A DNA stretch of 39,675 nucleotides from Collinsella aerofaciens. Lineage in GTDB: Bacteria > Actinomycetota > Coriobacteriia > Coriobacteriales > Coriobacteriaceae. Under the pieces are notes generated by a model. It was not told the origin of the DNA. It ran no database searches and worked only from the letters and a program-made list of their open reading frames with translations. Below, piece by piece: positions 23,307-29,958 of this stretch. A program made the translations under genes and the position numbers. How positions within the stretch are numbered: position 1 is the stretch's first letter; each line of letters begins with the position of its first letter. The stretch covers positions 1 through 39,675 of the forward strand of contig NZ_JADNJQ010000021.1 in the NCBI RefSeq assembly GCF_015555045.1, given 5' to 3'.

Positions 23307-23376
23307 CCCTCCGGCTGCATCTATCGGTGCGGCCCTCCGGCAAGGGATTGGCTCATACGAATGAAAGGAGAAGGCC

Positions 23377-23607
23377 ATGTGGATGTCTATAGCCAAGGGC
23401 GCGAAATACGCCTGCTGCGACAGCATCACCTTCCGCGCGATGGTCATGCAGGGCGTGATACCGCGCTACCCGTCGCTCAACCCCAACAGCTCGCGCGAGG
23501 TGGTGAGCAGCGAGGACATCGACGCCGCCATCAAGGCGCGCGGGGCGATGCCGGCGCTGCCCTCGCCCGATTGTGTGCCCGCTCGCCGTCCGAGGCGGGT
23601 GGCGTGA
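23377..23607 (+). CDS. Small early protein, possibly excisionase-like
   Basis: A 76-residue basic protein. Its middle (ITFRAMVMQGVIPRYPSLN, then REVVSSEDIDAAI) resembles a short winged-helix of the Xis/AlpA type, in which a helix-turn-helix is followed by a recognition strand and a helix. The match is weak, and no other excisionase candidate is seen in the window. A GGAG site precedes the ATG. Its stop overlaps the next start (TGATG). Confidence 0.45.
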   Translation: MWMSIAKGAKYACCDSITFRAMVMQGVIPRYPSLNPNSSREVVSSEDIDAAIKARGAMPALPSPDCVPARRPRRVA

Positions 23608-23765
23608 TGGGCGACCTGGTCTGGGAGGCGTGCTGCCGCCTCGGCGCGTGGTGGGACTCGCTTCCCGAGCGCGTGCGCAGCGTCGTGTGCGCCGTGGCGC
23701 TCATCGGCCTGATCGCCGTGGCCGGCGCCATCGAGGGGACCGCCCCGAGCGGGATGTACTACTAG
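23607..23765 (+). CDS. 52-residue single-pass membrane protein
   Basis: A small protein with a charged, Trp-rich N-terminus (MGDLVWEACCRLGAWWDSL) and one transmembrane helix (VVCAVALIGLIAVAGAI). It is coupled to the upstream gene by TGATG and lies 10 bases before the ParB-like gene. It is the second tiny membrane protein of the early operon. Function is unknown. Confidence 0.6.
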   Translation: MGDLVWEACCRLGAWWDSLPERVRSVVCAVALIGLIAVAGAIEGTAPSGMYY

Positions 23766-23775
23766 GAGGTTTGAT

Positions 23776-25032
23776 ATGCAGTTTGAGAAGAGGCAGGTTC
23801 GCCTGGGCGATATCCGCCCGAGCGGGCAGAACCCGCGCGAGGACTTCGGCGACATCGGCGCCCTGGCCCGCAGCATCGAGGCGACCGGCGGCGAGCCGCT
23901 GAACCCGCCCGTGGTCGTGGCGGACGGCAACGTGTTCCGTATCGTGGACGGCGAGCGCCGCTACCGCGCGCTGTCGTCGATCTACGGTGAGGACCGCGAG
24001 GTCTCCGCGCTGGTGGCGGAGAGCATGGACGAGGCAAACGAGCTCGTGGCCATGCTCGCCACCGACGACAAGCGCCAGCTGACCGAGGCCGAGCGCGCCC
24101 GCGGCGTGCAGCAGATGCTCGTGCTGGGCATCGACGAACAGCGCATCGAGCGCGCGAGCCGCGCCACCGCCGGGCAGATCCGCGCTGCGCGCAGGCTGCG
24201 CGGTCGCATCGACGCGGGCGCGCAGGTGACGCTGGAGCAGCTCGAGGCCGCGAGCGCCTTCGAGGACGAGAAGGACATCGAGGCGGTCCTCGCCGCAGGT
24301 GACGGCTGGGCGGGCAAGGCCGACGGCATCCGTCGCCGCATCGAGCGCGAGGAGGCCAAGGCGGAGGACTACGACGCCTTCGGTGACGCGGGCATCCCCG
24401 TGGTTAAGGAGAAGCCGGAAGGGTTCACCTACAAGGACTGGGCCAACTGCGGCCTCGCTGCCGAGAAACTCGAGAAGAAGGAGTTTGCCGCCGGAACCGT
24501 TGCCGTGTGGAAGGGCAGCTACTGGGACCTTTACGGGCCGCAAGACGGCTCGGACGCCGAGCCCGAGAAGACCGAGGAGGAGATCCTCGCCGAGCAGGAG
24601 GCCGCGCGTGAGGAAGCCGCGCTCAACGACCTGTACAGGAGCCTGATCGGCTTCGTGGCGTCCGGTGCCTTTGCCATGTCCAAGGACCTCATGGCGTGCG
24701 TGTGCGCTGACCGTGGGGACCCGGCCGCGCTGCTCGCGGCGATGGGCGGTGACAGCCTCGTCGAGAACGATGAGCGCTTCGAGGCCGTGCGCGACGAGTT
24801 CGCCCGCAACCTCAAGGCGTGCAGGCCCAGCGAGTACGAGGCCGGCTGCTGGCTCATGGCGGCGGCAAAGGACATGGCCCAGCTCAACAACCGCCGGGGC
24901 GGCGACGACGCGGAGGCGTGGCTCGACCACTATGACATCTTCTGCTCCGCGGGCTTCGAGCCCGGCGAGGAGGACGTGTGGCTCATGGAGAGGGTGCAGG
25001 CGAGCGCCAAGGAGGAGGAGAAGGATGAGTAG
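23776..25032 (+). CDS. ParB-like partition/nuclease-fold protein
   Basis: A 418-residue protein. Residues 1-90 are a ParB/Srx N-terminal domain, with NPRED at 19-23 and the nucleotide-binding signature GERRYRA at 59-65. A helix-turn-helix region follows (about 95-150; LTEAERARGVQQML, IERASRATAGQIRAARRL). The remaining 260 residues are a phage-specific acidic region that I do not recognise, including a Glu-rich helix. ParB proteins bind CTP and load on centromere sites. No ParA is visible, so phage roles other than segregation (replication, gene control) are possible. An AGGAGG site precedes the ATG. It is coupled by overlap to the next gene. Confidence 0.8.
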   Translation: MQFEKRQVRLGDIRPSGQNPREDFGDIGALARSIEATGGEPLNPPVVVADGNVFRIVDGERRYRALSSIYGEDREVSALVAESMDEANELVAMLATDDKRQLTEAERARGVQQMLVLGIDEQRIERASRATAGQIRAARRLRGRIDAGAQVTLEQLEAASAFEDEKDIEAVLAAGDGWAGKADGIRRRIEREEAKAEDYDAFGDAGIPVVKEKPEGFTYKDWANCGLAAEKLEKKEFAAGTVAVWKGSYWDLYGPQDGSDAEPEKTEEEILAEQEAAREEAALNDLYRSLIGFVASGAFAMSKDLMACVCADRGDPAALLAAMGGDSLVENDERFEAVRDEFARNLKACRPSEYEAGCWLMAAAKDMAQLNNRRGGDDAEAWLDHYDIFCSAGFEPGEEDVWLMERVQASAKEEEKDE

Positions 25033-25381
25033 CGAGAAGAGGGTCAGGGTGACGGTCGAGGCGTGCGGCGAGGCCCGCGCTTTCGAGTGCCGCGGCGCGG
25101 CACTCTCGACCGTCAACGGCGGCGGCTCCGGCAACTCATGCTTCGTGGGCTCGGCCAGCCTCGGTGGCCTGTTCGCGCTCACCTGCGAGTGCATCGATGT
25201 GCTCTGTGCGGCCTTCAGCCAGGCGGGCGTCTCGGACGAGCACGCGCGCAAGCTCATGCTCATGGCTGCGCTCGGTGCCGACCCCCACGGGCACGCCGAC
25301 AGCGTCCAGATCACCGACCTTGACGCGCGCATGGAGATCCGCGACATGGCGGCGGAGCTGGGCGTCGATGCCGACTTCTAG
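25025..25381 (+). CDS. Hypothetical protein coupled to ParB-like and recombinase genes
   Basis: A 118-residue protein of unknown family. The N-terminal half looks like a beta-rich domain with glycine-rich turns (STVNGGGSGNS), and the C-terminal half is helical. Its start overlaps the ParB-like stop by 8 bases, and its end overlaps the recombinase start by 14 bases. The three genes are therefore probably translated together. Function is unknown. Confidence 0.65.
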   Translation: MSSEKRVRVTVEACGEARAFECRGAALSTVNGGGSGNSCFVGSASLGGLFALTCECIDVLCAAFSQAGVSDEHARKLMLMAALGADPHGHADSVQITDLDARMEIRDMAAELGVDADF

Positions 25382-26567
25382 CGAGCACCGGGCGGTCGTG
25401 CAGCGCGGGACGGACGGCCGCTGGTTCGCCCGCCCCTACATGGGCACCGACCGCGTCACGGGCAGGCGGATCAGGCCGTACAGGTCGTGGGACGCGGAGC
25501 TGACACGCGAGCAGGCCCAGGAGGAGTGCGACAGGTGGGCGGCCACGTTCGACCCTTCCTCCGCGCGGGACAGCTCGAAGCGCCTGTCCTCGATGCTCGA
25601 GACGTACATCTCCGACCCCGTCAACGGCCTGTCCGACAACTCGGTGGCGACGTACCGCAGCGTGGTCAGGACGATGGTGGAGCCGACCATCGGCCGGCTG
25701 CCCTACGACCAGCTTGAGCCCTGGGACGTGTCGGCGGCGTACCGCATGCTGCTCGCCCCCAGGAGCGGCAAGGGGCTGTCGCCCAAGACGCTGCTCAAGA
25801 TGCACGCGCTGCTCAAAGGTGCCTACCGCTCGTGGCGACCGGCGTTGGGCCGGGACATCATGCTCGACGTGCCCGCGCCCTCGCCCGACCCCGTGGAGCC
25901 CTTCGCGCTGTCCGAGCTCGACACCGACGAGCTCTCCCGGGCGCTGGTCTCCGCCATGTCCTCGCGATCTGCCTCTGCCGCCAACATCTCGCGGCGCACC
26001 GAGGCCATGGCGGTCTACCTCGCCCTCAACACCGGACTTCGCTGCGGGGAGATCTGCGGGCTGCAGCGCCGAGATTGGCGCCGCGCCCTGCACGACCTGC
26101 ACGTCGTGGGGCAGGCGGTCGAGCACCCCGAGCTGCACCGGCAGGCCTACACCAAGGGCCGGCGCGTGCGCAACGTGGCGCTCGCCCCGGCGGTGGAGGC
26201 GCGGCTGCAGCGCCACCTGGAGTGGCAGGACACGTGGCTCTCGCGCAAGGGCCCGGCGGCGCTGGTGGTGACCTTCGGGCCCGCCGGAGCCATCGCGCGC
26301 CCGAGCACCGTGACGAGCCGCTTCAAGTCGCTCGTGAGGGACCTGGGGCTGCCGGAGGAGACGGTGTTCCACTCCCTGCGGCACACGCACGCCTCGTGGC
26401 TGCTCATGCACGGCTTCGACATGCGCACGGTGCAGGAGCGCCTGGGGCACGCCGACGTCAAGACGACGCTCGGCACCTACGGCTCGGTCATGCCGGGCCG
26501 CGACCAGGCCGCCGCCGCGGCCTTTACCGATTCGATCTGCGGAGGTGATACGGATGACGATACTTGA
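25368..26567 (+). CDS. Second tyrosine recombinase
   Basis: A 399-residue tyrosine recombinase with all catalytic residues: R225 (NTGLRCGE), H335-x-x-R338-H339 (FHSLRHTH), H361 (RLGHADVKTT) and Y371. An Arm-type N-terminus (GRWFARPYMGTDRVTGRR) and a core-binding domain (about 65-160) are present, so it looks active. It is unlike the integrase at 18438 in sequence and sits within the early operon rather than at the element's end. I chose the ATG at 25368, preceded by GGAG, which overlaps the previous gene. It may resolve multimers, act as a second integrase, or mark an older nested element. Confidence 0.88.
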   Translation: MPTSSEHRAVVQRGTDGRWFARPYMGTDRVTGRRIRPYRSWDAELTREQAQEECDRWAATFDPSSARDSSKRLSSMLETYISDPVNGLSDNSVATYRSVVRTMVEPTIGRLPYDQLEPWDVSAAYRMLLAPRSGKGLSPKTLLKMHALLKGAYRSWRPALGRDIMLDVPAPSPDPVEPFALSELDTDELSRALVSAMSSRSASAANISRRTEAMAVYLALNTGLRCGEICGLQRRDWRRALHDLHVVGQAVEHPELHRQAYTKGRRVRNVALAPAVEARLQRHLEWQDTWLSRKGPAALVVTFGPAGAIARPSTVTSRFKSLVRDLGLPEETVFHSLRHTHASWLLMHGFDMRTVQERLGHADVKTTLGTYGSVMPGRDQAAAAAFTDSICGGDTDDDT

Positions 26568-27267
26568 TTCCCTCGTGGAGGGCGCCCTGTGCCTAGGCAA
26601 CAGGCGCGAGAGCAACGAGCTGCTCGGCATGATGGTGCGCTACCTCGTGACCGGCGAGGTGCCCGAGCCGCGCACCGACGCCCAGCGGATGGCCATCACG
26701 ATGATCATGCCGGTCCTCGAGAACAGCCGCGCCAGGGCGGAGGCCGGAAGGAAGGGCGGGAAGAGCAAGGGCAAACCCGAAAGCAAACCAGAGAGCAAAC
26801 GCGCAAGCGAAGCCGAAAGCAAATGCGCAAGCAAAACGGAAAGCAAACCAGAAAGCAAACCAGAGAGCAAACGCGCAAGCGAAGAGGAAGAGGAAGGGGA
26901 AGAGGAGTTAGGAGTCTGGATTAACCCCTCAGATTGTGAAAACGAAGGGGGAGGGGGCGCCGAGTTCGTCCCGCCGACCCTCGAGGAGGTCAAGACGTAC
27001 TTCGCGGTGAACTGCCTGCGCGGCAGCGCCAGCAAGTTCTACGACTACTACGAGTCCAACGGCTGGACCAGGCAGGGCTTCCCCATCGCGAAGTGGGAGC
27101 CGGTCGCCCGCATCTGGTCCGACCGCGAGCGCGGCTATGACGCCGAGCGCAAGGCCCGCGGCGGGCAGACCTCCCAGGAGGTCGAGCGCGCGGCGGTGTG
27201 GAAGCCCGCCGAGACCGAGGACGACGTCATCGCCGCCCTCGAGCGGGAGCTGGGTGAGTCGGCATGA
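26554..27267 (+). CDS. Phage replication protein, DUF6291-like
   Basis: A 237-residue protein. Residues 1-65 (ESNELLGMMVRYLVTGEVPEP, then a bank of Ala/Arg helix and GRKGGKSKGK) resemble the DUF6291 segment of phage replication proteins. A low-complexity linker of KPESK/KRASE repeats follows (about 75-110). The C-terminal segment PTLEEVKTYF...KFYDYYESNGW is typical of phage replication organisers. I infer an origin-binding or helicase-loading role. GGAGGTGATAC precedes the ATG. It overlaps the recombinase end by 14 bases. Confidence 0.7.
   Translation: MTILDSLVEGALCLGNRRESNELLGMMVRYLVTGEVPEPRTDAQRMAITMIMPVLENSRARAEAGRKGGKSKGKPESKPESKRASEAESKCASKTESKPESKPESKRASEEEEEGEEELGVWINPSDCENEGGGGAEFVPPTLEEVKTYFAVNCLRGSASKFYDYYESNGWTRQGFPIAKWEPVARIWSDRERGYDAERKARGGQTSQEVERAAVWKPAETEDDVIAALERELGESA
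26779..26886 (+). repeat. 12-bp tandem repeats inside the replication gene, candidate origin
   Basis: Nine 12-base units related to GAAAGCAAACCA run head to tail. A 34-base stretch at 26779-26812 recurs exactly at 26851-26884. The block is A-rich compared with its surroundings. Lambdoid phages place origin iterons in the middle of their initiator gene, so this could be the phage origin; it also encodes the repetitive protein linker. Confidence 0.5.
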
Positions 27268-27599
27268 TCACCCTCAGGGAGATGCTCGACGGCTTCGACC
27301 CCGCAGCCGGCCGGCCGCTCGACGTGACGCGGATCTACATGGCCAACGTCATCAGCGCCGACGAGGGCGCGCGCCTGGCCAAGAAGCAGAAGCTCGACGA
27401 GTACCGCGCCCGCAAGCGCGCCAAGGAGGACCTGCGGATGGACATCGCCGCCATCGCGAGGGGCGAGAAGCCGAGCTGGAGGTATGCCAAAAGTGTGCCA
27501 ACACCGGCGGGGCAGCTGGGGCAGCAGGCGATTGGGTTCCCGCCGCTAGACGGTGGAGACGGCGCCGGCGGGGGAGTCCCCGCGGCAAAGAACACCTAA
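27264..27599 (+). CDS. Hypothetical early protein
   Basis: A 111-residue protein with a basic helical middle (ARLAKKQKLDEYRARKRAKEDL) and a Gly-rich tail. It starts in an ATGA overlap with the replication gene and may assist it, but no family is recognised. Confidence 0.6.
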   Translation: MITLREMLDGFDPAAGRPLDVTRIYMANVISADEGARLAKKQKLDEYRARKRAKEDLRMDIAAIARGEKPSWRYAKSVPTPAGQLGQQAIGFPPLDGGDGAGGGVPAAKNT

Positions 27600-27628
27600 T
27601 TCTTTTGAGATAGGAGAGTGAGAAGGTT

Positions 27629-27952
27629 TTGACCGAGATCTCAGCGGTGATGATGGCCTACCGGGACGCCCTCGACAGGCACCGGATTCCCTGGGCCGAC
27701 GACACGTACGACACGGAGCGGGTGGGCGGCTACAGGTTTCGCGTGGAGCGCACCGAGACCATCCTGGACGAGCACAGGGTGAGCGTGGCCTGGGGCTACC
27801 AGCTTCTTCCGGGGCGCGAGCCCACGGGCGTGACGATCGGCTACCCGGGCTACCTCGAGGTGACCTACGACCCGATCAGCCCCGAGCCGTTCGTGGCGTC
27901 GCCGGGCGACATCCTGGCCGACATCTTCGGCGTGAGGGGTGAGTCGCGGTGA
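27629..27952 (+). CDS. Hypothetical early protein
   Basis: A 107-residue protein, probably mixed alpha/beta, with several aromatic residues (YDTERVGGYRFRVERTE). The start is a TTG at 27629 with AGAAGG just upstream; the ATG pair at 27647 is an alternative. Its stop overlaps the next gene's GTG (GTGA). No family is recognised. Confidence 0.55.
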   Translation: MTEISAVMMAYRDALDRHRIPWADDTYDTERVGGYRFRVERTETILDEHRVSVAWGYQLLPGREPTGVTIGYPGYLEVTYDPISPEPFVASPGDILADIFGVRGESR

Positions 27953-28185
27953 GCTACGCGTGCGGACCCGCCGACTGGATCGACCTCGCCATCGGCAGGC
28001 TCGAGGACGCCAAGAGGTCGCTCAGGGAGTGCGACGGGCTGCGACATGCTGCGACAGGAGTGCGACATGTCGCGACGAGCTGCGACATCTGCGACGAGCT
28101 GCGCCAGGCGAGGCGATGCCTCAACAAGGCGCTGATCATGGTCGCGGAGGAGAAGGATATCGAGAAGGATTGGAGCACGAGATGA
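27949..28185 (+). CDS. Small protein carrying a 10-bp repeat array
   Basis: A 78-residue protein starting at GTG in a GTGA overlap. It is helical with several Cys residues (CDICDEL, RRC). Codons 28-52 are made of DNA repeated with a period of about 10 bases (see 28030-28105). Because 10 is not a multiple of 3, the protein itself is not repetitive. The gene may be genuine, but the DNA array may matter more than its product. Confidence 0.5.
   Translation: MSYACGPADWIDLAIGRLEDAKRSLRECDGLRHAATGVRHVATSCDICDELRQARRCLNKALIMVAEEKDIEKDWSTR
28030..28105 (+). repeat. TGCGAC array with about 10-bp period
   Basis: TGCGAC begins at 28030, 28040, 28050, 28061, 28081 and 28090, with one-base variants at 28071 (CGCGAC) and 28100 (TGCGCC). 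Successive starts are 9 to 11 bases apart, one helical turn, so all sites face the same side of the helix. This is iteron-like. Confidence 0.7.
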
Positions 28186-28520
28186 GAGACAGGAACGAGT
28201 GGTTCAAGGACGTTAAGAGGCTCATACGGGGCCTCGAAGTCGAGACCGTGGAAAACCCTTTCGCATGGCCGACCGTCAAGAGCGTCACCGACGGGGAGGA
28301 TGTCCTGCATGCGCTCGGGCTTCATCCGTCCCGTGATGTCTGCGGCATCGTGAACGTCGACATCGATGAGGTGTATGGACTCGTCCGGCGCATGGAGCCC
28401 GAGCCCGTCGCGGGCTCCACATCGGACGGGTACCACACGTTCGACGAGCTCTACCACCACCGGGCGGTGCTGTTCTCGGTGATCGTGGCCATGCTCGCGG
28501 ACAGCTGGAACAGCCGGTGA
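28182..28520 (+). CDS. Phage protein with SDGYHTFDELYHHR motif
   Basis: A 112-residue protein starting in an ATGA overlap. The C-terminal segment SDGYHTFDELYHHRAVLF is a motif I recognise from many small phage proteins of unknown function. It retains His, Asp and Glu residues that could bind metal. The N-terminal part is basic. Function is unknown. Confidence 0.65.
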   Translation: MRDRNEWFKDVKRLIRGLEVETVENPFAWPTVKSVTDGEDVLHALGLHPSRDVCGIVNVDIDEVYGLVRRMEPEPVAGSTSDGYHTFDELYHHRAVLFSVIVAMLADSWNSR

Positions 28521-28729
28521 TCAGCTCGGCGGTCGAGCTGTTCCGCGCGACCGTCTGGCGCGCGGTGCCCGATCTGGTGACGGGTCCCGCGCGCCGGGTG
28601 CTCGCGCACGGTCGGGCAGACGCGCCGCGGGTGACGGCGTCGCAGATCGGGGAGACGGAGCGGAGGGCGCGGGCGCTAGAGCGCGACCGGGCCCGCGCGC
28701 TCAAGAGGTCGAGGAGGGCTAGGCAATGA
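28517..28729 (+). CDS. Small basic hypothetical protein
   Basis: A 70-residue Arg/Ala-rich protein beginning at GTG in a GTGA overlap and ending in an ATGA overlap. The C-terminal half is a strongly basic helix (RRARALERDRARALKRSRRA), which suggests nucleic-acid binding. The coupling on both sides supports translation. Confidence 0.5.
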   Translation: MISSAVELFRATVWRAVPDLVTGPARRVLAHGRADAPRVTASQIGETERRARALERDRARALKRSRRARQ

Positions 28730-28830
28730 GGTTGTTTGAGAAGCTGTGGCGGATTCTCGTCGAGAACCGCCGCGTGCGCAAGAGCATCGAGGCGCGTCGC
28801 GCCTGCAGGTGCAGGAGGTCGATGAGATGA
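28726..28830 (+). CDS. 34-residue basic peptide
   Basis: A tiny, very basic reading frame (MRLFEKLWRILVENRR at its start, then a Cys/Arg-rich end) with ATGA overlaps to both neighbours. It may be a real peptide, or mainly a translational bridge to the zinc-finger gene. Confidence 0.35.
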   Translation: MRLFEKLWRILVENRRVRKSIEARRACRCRRSMR

Positions 28831-29075
28831 CCGTGATGTGGGACGTGCAGGAGAGGAACTGCGCGGTCTGCGGGAGGGTCTTCATCCCGCAGGCGCCGAA
28901 GGCCAAGTACTGCTCGGAGGACTGCCGGCGAAAGCACGAGCAGGACCGCGCGAAGGAGGCTAGGCGCAGGGGCGCCAGGCCGAAGAGCGACAAGGTCGAC
29001 CGTTACCTGGCGCCCACGGGCCCGGCGCACGACGAGATCATGGCCATGCGCCGCGAGGTCGCGATGAGATATTGA
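28827..29075 (+). CDS. Small zinc-finger protein
   Basis: An 82-residue protein with a treble-clef-like zinc site (CAVCGRVFIP, then KYCSEDCRRKHEQ) followed by a basic helix. Proteins of this type are common next to phage replication and recombination genes and probably bind DNA. AGGAGG lies upstream of the ATG at 28827, inside the preceding short gene. Confidence 0.65.
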   Translation: MTVMWDVQERNCAVCGRVFIPQAPKAKYCSEDCRRKHEQDRAKEARRRGARPKSDKVDRYLAPTGPAHDEIMAMRREVAMRY

Positions 29076-29092
29076 GTTTCCGCAGGTAGATA

Positions 29093-29131
29093 TATAATTA
29101 AGGCCGCTGGCGTTGGAGCGCCGGCGGCCTT
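29093..29131 (+). promoter_or_regulatory. TATAAT box followed directly by a terminator-like hairpin
   Basis: A perfect -10 TATAAT (29093-29098) follows the zinc-finger gene stop. The -35 is poor. A 13-bp hairpin (29100-29112 with 29119-29131) with only three T after it starts two bases later. The hairpin could end the upstream operon; the -10 could drive the late-regulator gene, but the two overlap in space. Confidence 0.4.
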
Positions 29132-29142
29132 TGGCAAAGACG

Positions 29143-29190
29143 CCTCCCGGCATCCTCTATATGGCGTAGAGCATGGTACCACGCGGGAGG
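29143..29190 (+). promoter_or_regulatory. Leader structure covering the ribosome site of the late regulator
   Basis: CCTCCCG (29143-29149) can pair with CGGGAGG (29184-29190), the Shine-Dalgarno of the next gene. An inner hairpin CTCTA/TAGAG (29155-29171) stabilises the fold. This would limit translation of the regulator until the stem is opened. Confidence 0.45.
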
Positions 29191-29194
29191 TCAC

Positions 29195-29647
29195 ATGGAC
29201 GCAAGGGAATATCTGGAGACTGTACGGGCCGCCCAGCGCGGCATCGACCGCCGCCTGGCGGTCATCGAGTCGATGCAGGCGCGCGAGCAGGTCCGCGCCC
29301 AGCGCTACGACGCCGTGGGCAAGGGCGCGCACGGGACGGACTTCATGCGCTCGACGGATGACAGGATCGACTATGAGCGCCGCAGCGGCGCGGAGCTGTC
29401 GGAGCTGCGGCGCGAGGTGGAGCGCGGGCGCGAGCTCTGCGCGGGCGTGCGCTCGGCCAACCCCGGCAAGCGCTGGGGAGACGTGCTGGAGCTGCGCTAC
29501 TGCGAGGACCGCACGCTGCAGGAGATCGCGGGGACGCTGGGCGTATCGGTGAGGTCGGTGAACTCCGACCTGTGTGCCGCCCTGGACTGGACGGATATGG
29601 TCGGTCTGGCGGCCGCCCGATCGGGTCTTGGCCGCGCTGCAGTCTGA
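29195..29647 (+). CDS. Sigma-region-4-like phage regulator (late activator candidate)
   Basis: A 150-residue protein with a long charged N-terminal helix and a C-terminal helix-turn-helix at about 106-128 (RTLQEIAGTLGVSVRSVNSDL), like sigma factor region 4. ELRYCEDRTLQEIA is the usual wording of phage late-gene regulators of the ArpU/RinA kind. It sits where those regulators are found: last gene before the packaging module. A terminator and then a 10-bp repeat array directly follow. I infer that it activates the late operon, probably by binding that array. Confidence 0.7.
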   Translation: MDAREYLETVRAAQRGIDRRLAVIESMQAREQVRAQRYDAVGKGAHGTDFMRSTDDRIDYERRSGAELSELRREVERGRELCAGVRSANPGKRWGDVLELRYCEDRTLQEIAGTLGVSVRSVNSDLCAALDWTDMVGLAAARSGLGRAAV

Positions 29648-29669
29648 GCCGCATATATCTCTATCGTTG

Positions 29670-29701
29670 CCCGTCGGCCCCGCGCCGGCGGGTTTCTCTT
29701 T
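29670..29701 (+). terminator. Terminator of the early operon
   Basis: An 8-bp stem CCCGTCGG/CCGGCGGG (one T-G pair) is followed by TTTCTCTTT, 22 bases after the regulator stop. Confidence 0.65.
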
Positions 29702-29710
29702 GCCTACGGA

Positions 29711-29810
29711 CTGCGCGCGATTGCACGCGGTTGCACGCGGTTGCACGCGGTTGCACACAATTGCCTACAGTTGCACGCGATTGCACACAATTGCACACCG
29801 TTGCACGTTG
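29711..29810 (+). repeat. Decamer direct-repeat array (TTGCACRCRR)
   Basis: Ten head-to-tail 10-base units fill 29711-29810 with no spacer. Eight begin TTGCAC exactly, and three in a row (29721-29750) are identical. A degenerate unit precedes at 29700. The array is non-coding and lies between a terminator and a -10 box. It is a protein-binding array by appearance, with each site one helical turn apart. Confidence 0.85.
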
Positions 29811-29819
29811 CGATTGGGA

Positions 29820-29931
29820 TATAACTAGGGTGTCGATTCGCAGCGCCGCCCGCGCGGGTGTGCGGGTCGGATGTGCGTGGAAGCACAGATGAGTGGCCGG
29901 GGTTCCCTTCAGCAGTTCAGGGACTCCGGCC
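29820..29931 (+). promoter_or_regulatory. Candidate late promoter and leader hairpin
   Basis: TATAAC at 29820-29825 has no -35 hexamer at the right spacing; that position falls within the last decamers of the array, which suggests an activator-dependent promoter. The predicted leader contains an imperfect 13-bp hairpin (29895-29908 with 29919-29931). Everything to the right is packaging and head genes in one direction. Confidence 0.5.
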
Positions 29932-29958
29932 TTACTATTGCGTTCAATTCAATAGGGG

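Noticed and set aside
23040-23606. Long frame leading into the 52-aa membrane protein
   Set aside because: It runs through the non-coding hairpin region and the out-of-frame gene at 23377; a coupled start at 23607 explains the coding part.
29171-29186. T-box-like sequence TGGTACCACG upstream of the late regulator
   Set aside because: It lacks the AGGGTGG-ACCGCG consensus, the specifier stem and any amino-acid-related downstream gene.
29711-29810. Possible CRISPR array
   Set aside because: Repeats are 10 bases with no spacers between them, and no cas genes are present.
29572-29892. Open frames across the decamer array giving a repeated Cys-Thr-Arg-Leu-His-type peptide
   Set aside because: The peptide repetition is a by-product of a 10-base DNA repeat read in three frames; no ribosome site and no start at a sensible place.
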